Positions 24,226 through 33,622 are shown, numbered from the stretch's first letter. The stretch is 60,220 nt of DNA from JAVRLB01 sp049965455 (GCA_049965455.1 JBMFWH010000003.1:1-60220); one strand, 5' to 3'. Numbers and translations: made by a program. The notes: generated from the letters alone by a model not told the origin.

Positions 24226-24387
24226 ATGGTACAGTCAAAACAGAGGCCTAAAAAGAACTATGGGAGACATGATGGCTGTATAAGATGCGGTAGAAAAAGA
24301 GGCTTGATACGCAGACATGGCCTAAGATTATGCAGACAGTGTTTCAGAGAAACAGCATACGATATTGGCTTTAGAAAGTATTCCTAA
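24226..24387 (+). CDS. rps14: Ribosomal protein S14 (uS14), zinc-binding form
   Basis: A 53-aa gene in the 169-bp gap between L5 and S8. It starts MVQSKQRPKKNYGRHDGC, with CIRCGRKRG and RLCRQCFRE giving the C-x2-C...C-x2-C zinc site, and ends FRKYS. It lies 2 bp after L5 and is preceded by GAGGTGA. Confidence 0.96.
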   Translation: MVQSKQRPKKNYGRHDGCIRCGRKRGLIRRHGLRLCRQCFRETAYDIGFRKYS

Positions 24388-24401
24388 TAAAGGTGATAAA
24401 G

Positions 24402-24791
24402 ATGAATATGGATCCGTTAAATGATGCATTAAATACGATTAAACACGCGGCGATTAAAGGAATTCAAGAGGTAGAGGTGAAGCCTGCATCAAAGCTTATA
24501 GGAAGGATATTGAAGATAATGCAGGAGTACAGCTATATTTCAGAATTTGAGTTTATTGAGAACAATCAGGGTGGCAAGTTTAAAGTCAAGGTAGTGCCGG
24601 TCATTAATGGCTGTGGCGTTATAAAACCTAGATTCTCTGTAAAGAACAAGGACATTGAAAAGTATGAGAGGAGGCTGTTACCGGCTCAAGATTTTGGGAT
24701 ATTGATAATCTCTACAAATCATGGCATAATGACACATAAAGAGGCCAAGAAGAATGGGCTTGGAGGGAAGCTTATTGCCTATGTATATTGA
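24402..24791 (+). CDS. rps8: Ribosomal protein S8 (uS8)
   Basis: 129 aa from ATG 24402; ATG 24408 (MDPLND) is equally usable after GGTGAT. Conserved DPLNDALNTIKHA at the N-terminus and DFGILIISTNHGIMTHKEAKKNGLGGKLIAYVY at the C-terminus. Confidence 0.96.
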   Translation: MNMDPLNDALNTIKHAAIKGIQEVEVKPASKLIGRILKIMQEYSYISEFEFIENNQGGKFKVKVVPVINGCGVIKPRFSVKNKDIEKYERRLLPAQDFGILIISTNHGIMTHKEAKKNGLGGKLIAYVY

Positions 24792-24804
24792 GTGGTGAAA
24801 TAAT

Positions 24805-25350
24805 ATGGTAATGTTTCCAGAAATAAAATACAGCATTGACTTGCCAGACAAGGTTACTGCAAGTTATACTGACTCAATATTGTCCATAAAAGGCCCGAAA
24901 GGATCAATTGCCAGAGAGTTCAAGGATAATGACATAAAGCTCAGCATGGCAGGTAAAAAGATAGAATTATATGTAAAATTGCCAAAAAGAAAGCAGTACA
25001 GTCTTATTGGAACATGGAGAGCGCACATAAACAATATGATAAAGGGCGTGACAGAAGGGTTTGAATACAGCTTAAAAGTTTTATATGCGCACTTTCCAAT
25101 CAAGGTCACGGTTAAAGAAAACCATGTACTGATAGAGAACTTTCTCGGAGAGAAAACAGCTCGCTCGGCAGAGATCTTAGAGGGCGTGAAAGTGACACTT
25201 AAAGGCGATATACTTACAGTTTCTGGCATAGACATAGAAAAAGTAGGGCAAACAGCAGCAAACATTGAAATTGCAACAAAGATCAGGCGTTTTGATCCGC
25301 GAGTGTTTCAGGATGGCATATATATTACGAATAAGGGTGAAGTTCAATGA
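24805..25350 (+). CDS. rpl6: Ribosomal protein L6 (uL6)
   Basis: 181 aa in two repeated L6 domains: IDLPDKVTASYTDSILSIKGPKGS, GVTEGFEYSLKVLYAHFPI, and a C-terminal VFQDGIYITNKGE. It overlaps L32e by 4 bp. Confidence 0.96.
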   Translation: MVMFPEIKYSIDLPDKVTASYTDSILSIKGPKGSIAREFKDNDIKLSMAGKKIELYVKLPKRKQYSLIGTWRAHINNMIKGVTEGFEYSLKVLYAHFPIKVTVKENHVLIENFLGEKTARSAEILEGVKVTLKGDILTVSGIDIEKVGQTAANIEIATKIRRFDPRVFQDGIYITNKGEVQ

Positions 25351-25745
25351 AACCGGATTTAAATGAGAAAGAAAGGATTTTACTTAAAATCAGAAACAAA
25401 ATGAATAAGAAGAGACCTGAATTTAAAAGGCAGGAATGGTTCAGGTATACTAAACTTGGAGAGTCATGGAGAAAGCCAAAGGGTAAGCATTCCAAGTTAA
25501 GGGAACAGAAAGGATACAGGCCACCCAATGTAGACAGTGGATTTAGAGGTCCCAGGAAGGTAAGGTATCTGCATTCAAGTGGGTTCAGGGACATTTTAGT
25601 TTACAATACTGGATCTTTGAAAAATCTAGACCCTAAAAGAGATGCGGTCAGGATTGCACGCACTGTGGGTATGAGAAAAAAGATAGAGATAGTGAAGGAA
25701 GCCAACAAGCTGGGATTAAAAGTTCTCAACGGTTTAGAAAGGTGA
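25347..25745 (+). CDS. rpl32e: Ribosomal protein L32e
   Basis: 132 aa. FKRQEWFRYTKLGESWRKPKGKHSKLREQ and a YRPPNVDSGFRGPRKVR core are characteristic; found only in archaea and eukaryotes. Confidence 0.96.
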   Translation: MKPDLNEKERILLKIRNKMNKKRPEFKRQEWFRYTKLGESWRKPKGKHSKLREQKGYRPPNVDSGFRGPRKVRYLHSSGFRDILVYNTGSLKNLDPKRDAVRIARTVGMRKKIEIVKEANKLGLKVLNGLER

Positions 25746-25751
25746 GAAAGT

Positions 25752-26201
25752 ATGGATTTAACATTTCAAAAAAGATTAGCGTCAAAAATATTCAAGTGCG
25801 GGGTAAACAGGGTTTATCTGGATCCAAAAGCTGAAGAGGACATAGAGTCTGCCATATCCAGAGACGATGTAAGAATGTTAATAAAAAAAGGAGTAATAAA
25901 GAAACAGGATGTAGTGGGCAATTCCAGAAGCAGGATAAGGCACAACAAAACGCAGAAAAGCAAAGGGCTTAGAAAAGGCCAGGGATCTAGAAGAGGTACA
26001 AAATACGCAAGGTATCCAAAGAAACAGAGATGGATGAAAAATATAAGAGTATTAAGAAAGACTTTAAAATCTTTGAAAGCGGATAACAAGATAGATGCTC
26101 ATGTGTATCGCAGATATTATCTGCTTGCAAAAGGTGGAGCTTTTAAGAACCGGGCCCATTTACTGTCACATCTCGAATTAAAAGAGGGCGTGAAAAAATG
26201 A
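25752..26201 (+). CDS. rpl19e: Ribosomal protein L19e
   Basis: 149 aa. DLTFQKRLASKIFKCGVNRVYLDP at the N-terminus, GSRRGTKYARYPKKQRWMKNIRVLR and the C-terminal helix RRYYLLAKGGAFKNRAHLLSH. It overlaps L18 by 4 bp. Confidence 0.96.
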   Translation: MDLTFQKRLASKIFKCGVNRVYLDPKAEEDIESAISRDDVRMLIKKGVIKKQDVVGNSRSRIRHNKTQKSKGLRKGQGSRRGTKYARYPKKQRWMKNIRVLRKTLKSLKADNKIDAHVYRRYYLLAKGGAFKNRAHLLSHLELKEGVKK

Positions 26202-26686
26202 CTGTCAACAGATTACGATTTAAAAGAAGGAGAAAGAACATTACTGATTACAGGACCCGTTTAAACCTGTTAAGGGCTAATATACCAAGGGCTGTGGTCA
26301 GAAAGACATTGCAGAACACAATTATTCAGATTGTGAATTTTGAAGCTATTGGAGATAAGGTTATCTTATCAGCCACGGCTATAGAATTGAAAAAATATGG
26401 CTGGTCACATTCTACAAAGACCGTTCCAGCAGCATATCTGACTGGCTATCTTGCAGGGAAGAGAGCCATAAAGAAAGGAATAGAGAAGGCAGTGCTTGAC
26501 ATTGGAAGGCAAGTACCATCAAAAGGTGGCAGATTATTTGCTGCGCTGCAGGGTATGTTAGATGCGGGATTAATGATTCCACATAGTGAAGACAAGCTTC
26601 CAGATTCAGACAGACTTAATGGAAAGCACCTGAACAAAGACATAGAATCTGATATAGCTCAAATTAAATCTAAATTGGAGGAATAA
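26198..26686 (+). CDS. rpl18: Ribosomal protein L18 (uL18)
   Basis: 162 aa. RFKRRRKNITDYRTRLNLL at the N-terminus, AAYLTGYLAGKRAIKKGIEKAVLDIG and ALQGMLDAGLMIPHSED are typical of the archaeal form, which binds 5S rRNA together with L5. Confidence 0.96.
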   Translation: MTVNRLRFKRRRKNITDYRTRLNLLRANIPRAVVRKTLQNTIIQIVNFEAIGDKVILSATAIELKKYGWSHSTKTVPAAYLTGYLAGKRAIKKGIEKAVLDIGRQVPSKGGRLFAALQGMLDAGLMIPHSEDKLPDSDRLNGKHLNKDIESDIAQIKSKLEE

Positions 26687-26690
26687 TTGT

Positions 26691-27377
26691 ATGGCTAAAG
26701 AGAACATGGAATGGATACCAAAGACAAAGTTAGGAAAATTGGTCATAAGCGGAAAGATCACCACGCTTTCACAAGCGTTGTCATCATATTTACCTTTAAA
26801 AGAGCCGCAGATAGTGGACTTGCTCATGCCTGGCTTGGAGGAAGAAGTACTTGATGTCAAGATGGTACAGAGAATGACCGATTCAGGGAGAAGAACCAAC
26901 TTTGCAGTTACTGTGGTAGTGGGGAATAAAAATGGCTTTGTAGGCATTGGTAGGGCTAGAGGCAAAGAAGTGGGTCCCACAATAAAGAGAGCAATACAAA
27001 ATGCGAAATTGAAGATAATCGAAATTAAAAGAGGTTGCGGATCCTGGGAATGTGGCTGTAATACATCTCATTCTTTACCGTTTAAGGTTGTGGGCAGTGC
27101 AGGATCTGTAAGAGTGGTTTTAAAACCTGCACCTAGAGGAGTAGGCCTTGCGGTTGGCAACGTATCAAAAGCAGTGTTGAGACTAGCAGGAATAAGCGAT
27201 GTATGGGGATTTACACAGGGCCATACAAAGACTACGGTTAATTATGCATTTGCAACGTATGACGCATTAAAAGCAACGGCCATCATGAGAATCAGCAGCA
27301 GGTTAAGCGTAAGTTTACCTATTTTCAAAGGAGGTGTAAATGATGTACATAGTGATACGAGTGAGGGGACGGACTAA
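26691..27377 (+). CDS. rps5: Ribosomal protein S5 (uS5)
   Basis: 228 aa. S5 double-stranded RNA-binding motif (NFAVTVVVGNKNGFVGIGRARGKEVGPTIKRA) and C-terminal domain (LKPAPRGVGLAVGNVSKAVLRLAGI). The final 13 codons overlap the start of L30. Confidence 0.96.
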   Translation: MAKENMEWIPKTKLGKLVISGKITTLSQALSSYLPLKEPQIVDLLMPGLEEEVLDVKMVQRMTDSGRRTNFAVTVVVGNKNGFVGIGRARGKEVGPTIKRAIQNAKLKIIEIKRGCGSWECGCNTSHSLPFKVVGSAGSVRVVLKPAPRGVGLAVGNVSKAVLRLAGISDVWGFTQGHTKTTVNYAFATYDALKATAIMRISSRLSVSLPIFKGGVNDVHSDTSEGTD

Positions 27378-27813
27378 GATTAATACAGACACTGCCGACG
27401 CGCTGAAAATATTGAGATTGACGCGTATAAACCATGCGGTACTATTAAAGAAAAGCAAAGAAAACGAAGGGATGTTAAGAAAGGTAAATGATTATGTTAC
27501 ATGGGGTGAAATAGACAAAGAGACTTTAAAAGAGCTGATTAATAAGAAGGGCAGATTAATGGGAGATAAGGCAGTAACAGATGAATATATTAAGGAGAAC
27601 ACATCTTACCAGAGCATAGAAGAATTGGCAGCAGCCTTAATAGAGAGAAAGATTGTTTACGGAGAGATCCCAGGGATAAAGCCACTTTTCCGGCTTTCGC
27701 CTCCAAAAGGAGGATATGGAAAGACGAAAAGGTCACATAAAGAAGGTGGCGCCTTAGGATATCAGGGTAAAGAGATAAACAATCTAGTGAAGAATATGAT
27801 CATATATAGGTGA
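27340..27813 (+). CDS. rpl30: Ribosomal protein L30 (uL30)
   Basis: 157 aa, long archaeal form. IVIRVRGRTKINTDTADALKILRLTR at the N-terminus and RLSPPKGGYGKTKRSHKEGGALGY near the end. A strong GGAGGTG inside S5 precedes ATGATG at 27340/27343. Confidence 0.95.
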   Translation: MMYIVIRVRGRTKINTDTADALKILRLTRINHAVLLKKSKENEGMLRKVNDYVTWGEIDKETLKELINKKGRLMGDKAVTDEYIKENTSYQSIEELAAALIERKIVYGEIPGIKPLFRLSPPKGGYGKTKRSHKEGGALGYQGKEINNLVKNMIIYR

Positions 27814-27818
27814 ATAAT

Positions 27819-28244
27819 ATGACAGACAGAGCTAGAAAATTTAGAGGATATAGAAGACATGGACATGGCATGAAAGGAAGACGAGGCAGAGGACTTCGTG
27901 GTGGAGAAGGAATGTCCGGGCTTGGAAAGCATAGATGGATCTGGCTTAACAAGTTTTACAGGTATCACTGGGGAAGGCATGGTTTTGTTAGTCACAACAA
28001 CAATGTTCCAGACAGTACTATAAACATTATGGAGCTTGAGCAAAATCTCGAGTTCTTTGAGAATATTGGACATGCTAAACTTGATAATGGTCTATGGACT
28101 GTAGATCTGACCAGTGCAGGAATAACCAAGCTCCTAGGCAAGGGCACGCCCACCAAAAAAATGAACTTGAAAGTTGAAAGAGCATCCGCACAAGCAATAG
28201 AAAAGATAAAAAAAGCTGGTGGCGGGGTAGAACTAGATGGTTGA
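27819..28244 (+). CDS. rpl15: Ribosomal protein L15 (uL15)
   Basis: 141 aa from ATG 27819 (AGGTGA upstream); an in-frame GTG at 27810 is less likely. KFRGYRRHGHGMKGRRGRGLRGGEGMSG is the glycine/arginine-rich N-terminal tail. It overlaps secY by 8 bp. Confidence 0.95.
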   Translation: MTDRARKFRGYRRHGHGMKGRRGRGLRGGEGMSGLGKHRWIWLNKFYRYHWGRHGFVSHNNNVPDSTINIMELEQNLEFFENIGHAKLDNGLWTVDLTSAGITKLLGKGTPTKKMNLKVERASAQAIEKIKKAGGGVELDG

Positions 28245-30048
28245 AGTCACTGATAAAATTCCGAGAAAAAGAGGAGTAAGCATAATCGTAGCTATATTGT
28301 TTATTGCCACTATTTATGTTTATATTGCATATATTTCCGGCAAATTGTTATCATTGCAGAGCTTTTATAGCATCTATATGGCGCAGTGGCTTCCAAACAC
28401 GGTAATTATGTTATTGCTTGCGCCACTGTATTATATATTATATCTGATTTTATCCTATAATGGAGATAAGAAAAGTAAGTTATACGGTCTAAAACCTTTG
28501 GCTGAGAGATTACCGAGCGTGATTAAGCCAGACAGGCATGTCCTGTTCAGAGAAAAGTTGATGTGGACAGGTACGGTGTTAATACTTTATTTTGCACTTA
28601 CTAACATATTTATCTATGGGCTGAATACATCGGAGATCATAGACGTATTTGCCTCTTTCAGGGCCATATTGGCTGGCGCGTCTGGTACTTTAATGCAGCT
28701 TGGAATAGGGCCGATCGTTACGGCATCGATCATAATGCAGCTATTTGTCGGTGCTAAGATAATTAACTTTGATTTGACAAACGAAGAAGACAAAAGTATG
28801 TACCAGCAAACACAAAAATTGCTGGTAATAATAATGATCCTGGTAGAGGCGATACCTCAGGTATTCGGGTACCTGAATCCTTCCACATCATTTATCACTA
28901 TGTTAAATGGTATATGGGCTGGACAAGGACTGTTTTTAGCCAGGACTTTAATAGTAGCACAGATATTTTTTGGTTCATATCTAGTGTTTTTAATGGATGA
29001 GCTTGTATCAAAGTGGGGCATAGGATCCGGTATATCGTTATTTATCGCTGCAGGAGTTGCTCAGGCTACTTTTACAGGGATCATAAACTGGATACCCTCG
29101 AATGTTGCGCTTCCTATGTCTCTTTCAAATCCTCCCAGCGGAGTAATACCAAAAACGGCGTACTTGCTGATCAATTTCTCTTCAAGTCAACTTTATGCAG
29201 GGAGGATAGAAACGATATTATTTGCACCGCCAAACCCGATCGTTGCATTGATAGGCACGGTATTGATATTTTTAGTGGTGGCTTGGACAGAGAGCACTAA
29301 AATAGAGCTGCCACTTGCACATGAACGTGCAAGGGGCGCAAGAGGCAGATATCCTATCAAGCTTATGTACGCGTCAAACATACCTGTAATCTTAACTACA
29401 GCATTACTTGCGAATGTGGCAATGTGGACAATGATATTCTGGACCAATCCCGCACTTGCGCACATACCATTGTTGGGGCACAATCCCTTGCTGGGAGTGT
29501 ATCCGAATGCTGCCCAGGTACAGATGTACGGCATAAACCAGACCACACCTATAGGAGGCCTTGCCTATTATCTGAATCAGATCAATGGGATAGGGCAATG
29601 GCTATTGCCATTAATGGAGCCAACAACTTACCAGGCAGAGTTCCTAGGGCATACGTACTGGCAGGCATTGCTCAGGGTATTTGTGTTTACAGCGTTTATG
29701 ATAGGGATGAGCGTACTATTTGCAATATTCTGGATTGATACAACAAACATGAATTCCAAGGCAGTGGCAAAACAGATCCAGAGCAGTGGCATGCAAATAC
29801 CGGGGTTTAGGCGTGAGCCCAAGATAATTGAGAGCGTATTAGATAAGTATATTCCAGCGATCACTATATTCAGCGGTGCTGCTGTAGGTGCACTTGCAGC
29901 CGTGGCGGACCTGATAGGTACTATAGGCAATACAACCGGTACTGGCTTGTTGCTGGCAGTAGGTATAATGATACAGTTTTATGAAGCAATGGGAAGAGAA
30001 CAGCTTATGGAAATGCATCCTGTTGTTAGACAATTTTTTGAAGGGTGA
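28237..30048 (+). CDS. secY: Protein translocase subunit SecY with N-terminal membrane extension
   Basis: A 603-aa channel protein of the SecYEbeta translocon. The usual SecY start (LKPLAERLPSVIKPDR...LMWTGTVLILYF) appears only at residue ~86. The preceding ~85 residues encode two extra hydrophobic helices (about 14-36 and 50-72). The plug and TM2 region is GASGTLMQLGIGPIVTASIIMQL; the cytoplasmic loop carries AHERARGARGRYPIK. A long non-cytoplasmic insertion (residues ~400-480) also adds length. There is no ATG where canonical SecY would begin, so the extension is genuine coding sequence. Confidence 0.95.
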   Translation: MVEVTDKIPRKRGVSIIVAILFIATIYVYIAYISGKLLSLQSFYSIYMAQWLPNTVIMLLLAPLYYILYLILSYNGDKKSKLYGLKPLAERLPSVIKPDRHVLFREKLMWTGTVLILYFALTNIFIYGLNTSEIIDVFASFRAILAGASGTLMQLGIGPIVTASIIMQLFVGAKIINFDLTNEEDKSMYQQTQKLLVIIMILVEAIPQVFGYLNPSTSFITMLNGIWAGQGLFLARTLIVAQIFFGSYLVFLMDELVSKWGIGSGISLFIAAGVAQATFTGIINWIPSNVALPMSLSNPPSGVIPKTAYLLINFSSSQLYAGRIETILFAPPNPIVALIGTVLIFLVVAWTESTKIELPLAHERARGARGRYPIKLMYASNIPVILTTALLANVAMWTMIFWTNPALAHIPLLGHNPLLGVYPNAAQVQMYGINQTTPIGGLAYYLNQINGIGQWLLPLMEPTTYQAEFLGHTYWQALLRVFVFTAFMIGMSVLFAIFWIDTTNMNSKAVAKQIQSSGMQIPGFRREPKIIESVLDKYIPAITIFSGAAVGALAAVADLIGTIGNTTGTGLLLAVGIMIQFYEAMGREQLMEMHPVVRQFFEG

Positions 30049-30054
30049 GTAAAA

Positions 30055-30603
30055 ATGAGAATAATAATAACTGGAGTTCCAGGTGTTGGAAAAAGCACGA
30101 TATTAGAAGGAGTAAGCAAAAACATTGGTTACCCAATACAGAACTATGGAACTGTAATGCTCAACATTGCAAAGGGATATGGAGTAACATCTAGAGATGA
30201 CATAAGAAAACAGAAAGTTGAATGGCAGAGAGATATACAGAAAGAAGCAGCAATAGCGATCGGCAAATCTGAAAACGTTATTGTAGACACGCATATGTCT
30301 ATAAAAACCAATGCTGGCTACTTGCCAGGATTGCCTTCATGGGTACTCAAGGAATTGAAGCCTGACCTGTTAGTATTGATCGAGGCAGACTCAAAAGACA
30401 TATCATCAAGAAGGAAAAAAGATGGGACTAGGGTTAGAGATGAAGATGAGGTTTTAAGCATAGAAGAGCATCAGAGCATAAACAGGGCTTTTGCAGCCGC
30501 GTGTTCTGTGCAGACTGGCGCAAACGTCATGATCATTCAAAACAAAGAGGGTAAAGTTGAGGAAACGGTGCTAAAGCTATCAGAGATGATAAGAAATGCC
30601 TGA
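30055..30603 (+). CDS. adkA: Archaeal adenylate kinase
   Basis: 182 aa. Archaeal AdkA type with P-loop GVPGVGKSTI at residues 6-15, VDTHMSIKTNAGYLPGLP near 80 and RRKKDGTRVRDED near 118. It interconverts AMP + ATP and 2 ADP. It is unlike bacterial Adk but normal at this position after secY. Confidence 0.95.
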   Translation: MRIIITGVPGVGKSTILEGVSKNIGYPIQNYGTVMLNIAKGYGVTSRDDIRKQKVEWQRDIQKEAAIAIGKSENVIVDTHMSIKTNAGYLPGLPSWVLKELKPDLLVLIEADSKDISSRRKKDGTRVRDEDEVLSIEEHQSINRAFAAACSVQTGANVMIIQNKEGKVEETVLKLSEMIRNA

Positions 30604-31267
30604 GCAGAACGCTCCGGCCCCGAGGCAGAGCGGCAGCACGATGGGCTTTTACTTCTTATTTATGATGCTATCGTTTATCATTATTTTATCCCCTCAAATA
30701 AGAGATGGCATAGCATATGCAGTAGGCTATGTATTCTATCCTGTATTCGGGTTCAATGGAGCGCTGCCAATGTTAACCATTATCTTTGCAGGCGTGATAA
30801 TAACAGTGATAAACACATATGCAAGGCACTATTTTGCAGACTGGATAAAGTTTGGAAAAATACAGAATAAGATGAAAGAGATGCAGAAAAAGAGCAGGGA
30901 AGCTTACAGAAGTAGGGATATGGCCAAGATAAACCAGTACAGGAAATTGCAGCAGAAAATGATGCCAGAGCAGATGGAAATGATGAATGCGCAGATGAAA
31001 CCTACAATGCTCACAATGTTTATTGTTATTGCAATATTCACATGGCTATATGTATTTTTAGGAGGCCAAAAAACAATATATCCCGTTCACCTAGCAACAC
31101 TAAAATATTTCAATGTGCCATGGGCTTCTAATCTACCTTATAGTGCATATTATTTTGTGATACCTTACTGGATGATCATATCTTCTCTTTTTACAGCAGT
31201 ATTTGCGCAGGTGATGACTTACATCTTCAAGATGTATGAATTTACGAAGAGGTTAAAATTTCTATGA
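30596..31267 (+). CDS. DUF106/EMC3-family membrane insertase (YidC/Oxa1-like)
   Basis: A 223-aa protein with an N-terminal helix pair (FYFLFMMLSFIIILSP; LPMLTIIFAGVIITVINTY), a long cytoplasmic coiled coil (residues ~80-130, KMKEMQKKSREAYRSRDMAK), then two further helices including TMLTMFIVIAIFTWLYVFL. This is the archaeal Oxa1-superfamily layout thought to insert membrane proteins near SecY and the ribosome. It overlaps adkA and cmk by 8 and 4 bp. No L34e gene follows, unlike many euryarchaea. Confidence 0.9.
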   Translation: MPEQNAPAPRQSGSTMGFYFLFMMLSFIIILSPQIRDGIAYAVGYVFYPVFGFNGALPMLTIIFAGVIITVINTYARHYFADWIKFGKIQNKMKEMQKKSREAYRSRDMAKINQYRKLQQKMMPEQMEMMNAQMKPTMLTMFIVIAIFTWLYVFLGGQKTIYPVHLATLKYFNVPWASNLPYSAYYFVIPYWMIISSLFTAVFAQVMTYIFKMYEFTKRLKFL

Positions 31268-31800
31268 AGTTAACAGTCAGCGGTCCGCCTGGCAGTGGCA
31301 AAACTACGGTTTCTAAATTAGTTGCAAAAAAACTATCTTATCTTTATATTTCTGGCGGGGACGTGTTTAGAAAACTTGCAAATGACCACAACATGAGCAT
31401 AGAGCAGTTTAGCAAATATTCTGAGAATAACCAGGAAATAGATAGAAAAATAGATAGCTATCTGAAAAAAGAGCTTGAAAACAATGATAATATAATATTA
31501 GATTCCAGATTGGCTGGCTGGCTCGCATATTTAAATAATATCAAAGCGATAAAGATCTATGTCACAGCTTCATTCGAGACCCGGGTTAAAAGAATATCCG
31601 GCAGAGAAACGAGCCCGGAAGAAGAGATAAGCAAGAACCTGGCGGTAAGAGAAGAGTCAGAGAAGTATAGGTATCTATTAATATACAATATACATTATGA
31701 AGATTTAAAGATATATGATCTGATAATAGATAGCGATGATAAAGACCCGGAAACAGTCGCAAATATAATAATGGAGTATGTAAATGCCAATGGTTACTGA
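31264..31800 (+). CDS. cmk: Cytidylate kinase
   Basis: 178 aa. P-loop SGPPGSGKTTVSKLVAKKL at the N-terminus, SGGDVFRKLA near 35 and LDSRLAGWLAY near 81 match the short archaeal Cmk. It phosphorylates CMP/dCMP. It overlaps cbf5 by 17 bp. Confidence 0.92.
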   Translation: MKLTVSGPPGSGKTTVSKLVAKKLSYLYISGGDVFRKLANDHNMSIEQFSKYSENNQEIDRKIDSYLKKELENNDNIILDSRLAGWLAYLNNIKAIKIYVTASFETRVKRISGRETSPEEEISKNLAVREESEKYRYLLIYNIHYEDLKIYDLIIDSDDKDPETVANIIMEYVNANGY

Positions 31801-32725
31801 ACAAAAAAGCATTGAAGAGCTCTTGAACTTTGGCGTCGTTTTTATAGATAAGCCTAAAGGCCCTACAAGTCATCAGGTAAGCGCCTGGGTAAAAAACATA
31901 CTGCAGGTATCTAAGGCCGGGCATGCAGGCACTCTGGATCCAAATGTGACAGGTATATTGCCGGTTTCGTTAAACAAAGCTACAAGGATCGTGAATTTTA
32001 TACATCTGGACTCTAAAGAATACATAGCACTTATGCGACTGCATAAGGATGTAGAACCCCAAAAGATCAAGGAAGTAATGAACGAATTTCAAGGAGCAAT
32101 ATTTCAAACACCTCCAGTTAGGGCAGCCGTGGCTAGAAGGCTAAGGAAACGAACGATATACAAAATGGATATTTTAGAGATTTCAAAGAGAGATGTACTA
32201 TTTAAGGTCAGCACTGAAGCAGGGACATATATCAGAACTCTCTGCGTGGACATTGGAGATGCTTTAGGGGTTGGGGCGCATATGGAAGAGTTAAGAAGGA
32301 CCAGAACAGGGATATTTGATGAATCAATCTCTTGTACTTTACAGAACCTGTTAGATGGCCATTACTATTATCTGCAGGGTGATGACAGCTATCTGCGAAA
32401 GTTGATACATCCGGGAGAGGAATTGGCGAGCAGTCTCCCGAAAATTATTGTGCGCGATCTTGCAGTTGATGCGCTGGCACATGGATCCCCTCTATATTTT
32501 AAAGGAGTGGGTTCCATAGAATCTAAATTTAATAAAGGGGATTATGTATCATTATATACTAAAAAAGAGGAATTGATAGGTGTAGGAATATCTGCAATAA
32601 ACAGTGAAGAGTATCCAAATATGAGCAGCGGTATAATTGCCAAAATGAAAGAGGTCATTATAGAGCGTGGCACATATCCAGCATTCTGGAAAAAAAAGTA
32701 CATAGAAAAAGAGAAAAAGTTATGA
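31784..32725 (+). CDS. cbf5: Pseudouridine synthase Cbf5 (TruB family, H/ACA RNP)
   Basis: 313 aa. TruB catalytic motif HAGTLDPNVTGILPV with catalytic Asp at residue 52, RLHKDVEP, AGTYIRTLCVDIGDALGVGAHM, and a C-terminal PUA domain (KIIVRDLAVDALAHGSPLYFKGV). Works with H/ACA guide RNAs plus Nop10, Gar1 and L7Ae, and also makes psi55 in tRNA. No L14e gene separates it from cmk. Confidence 0.95.
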   Translation: MPMVTEQKSIEELLNFGVVFIDKPKGPTSHQVSAWVKNILQVSKAGHAGTLDPNVTGILPVSLNKATRIVNFIHLDSKEYIALMRLHKDVEPQKIKEVMNEFQGAIFQTPPVRAAVARRLRKRTIYKMDILEISKRDVLFKVSTEAGTYIRTLCVDIGDALGVGAHMEELRRTRTGIFDESISCTLQNLLDGHYYYLQGDDSYLRKLIHPGEELASSLPKIIVRDLAVDALAHGSPLYFKGVGSIESKFNKGDYVSLYTKKEELIGVGISAINSEEYPNMSSGIIAKMKEVIIERGTYPAFWKKKYIEKEKKL

Positions 32726-32746
32726 GCTTAAAGCAGATGTATCATT

Positions 32747-33622
32747 ATGGCATATGTTAGATGGCATGGGATTTATGCAATAAAAGATGGGATTGTAGTG
32801 GACAAAATTGAATTTGAAAAAGAGAAATTGCCAGAATACTTTCAAAAACTCAGAAATGGCGAGTTCGATGAGTTCATAAAAAAATATGCTGATCATGACG
32901 AGATGCTGGATATTGAAGAGGATATGGAACTCTTACAGCGGTCTTTATTAGAATTTGGAAAGCTGAGAATTAAGGAAGAAACACTAAAAGAAGAAGGAAT
33001 TTTGCAGGCAATATCAACATTGCAGGACCTAGACATATACACGAATTTTTTATTTGAGCATCTGTCAGAATGGTATGGTGTATACACTCTAAAAACGGAT
33101 CGATCTGCCGATGAGACTATATCAAATATTATGGAAAATGTAGATACCTTAATAGCGAGGACCGATTACGATAAAAAAGCGCTATTATCTTTTTCAGAAT
33201 TTGCAAAAAACGCGATGGTGCTGAAATCACAATTAGAAAATTACGTGGAAGCTACCATGGATCAGGTTGCACCGAATTTGAAGATTGTTGCAGGGCCGCT
33301 GATAGGTGCACTGCTCATTTATCACGCTGGCAATCTTCAAAAGCTGGCAAACATGCCAGCCAGCAAGTTGCAGGTTTTAGGCGCACAAACAGCCATGTTC
33401 AGACATTTAAAAAAAGGGGCAAAGCCGCCAAAGTACGGTATTTTATTCAAGCATCCGGCAGTGCACAATGCCCCGGCATCAAAACGCGGCAAGATAGCAA
33501 GGATGCTGAGCGGTAAGATATTGATTGCCGCAAAGATGGATTATTATGGAAATACCAATATTGGATTAGCTCTAAAAGACAAAATTAACATGCATGTAGA
33601 CCGGATTTTAAAAACGGGTTAG
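32747..33622 (+). CDS. nop5: C/D box snoRNP core protein Nop5 (Nop56/58)
   Basis: 291 aa, a short Nop5. An N-terminal domain and a coiled coil precede the Nop domain: MDQVAPNLKIVAGPLIGALLIYHAG, LGAQTAMFRHLKKGAKPPKYGILFKHPAVHNAP. Forms the scaffold between L7Ae/box C/D RNA and fibrillarin for 2'-O-methylation. Fibrillarin is usually next to it in archaea but is not here, so it must be encoded elsewhere. Confidence 0.94.
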   Translation: MAYVRWHGIYAIKDGIVVDKIEFEKEKLPEYFQKLRNGEFDEFIKKYADHDEMLDIEEDMELLQRSLLEFGKLRIKEETLKEEGILQAISTLQDLDIYTNFLFEHLSEWYGVYTLKTDRSADETISNIMENVDTLIARTDYDKKALLSFSEFAKNAMVLKSQLENYVEATMDQVAPNLKIVAGPLIGALLIYHAGNLQKLANMPASKLQVLGAQTAMFRHLKKGAKPPKYGILFKHPAVHNAPASKRGKIARMLSGKILIAAKMDYYGNTNIGLALKDKINMHVDRILKTG

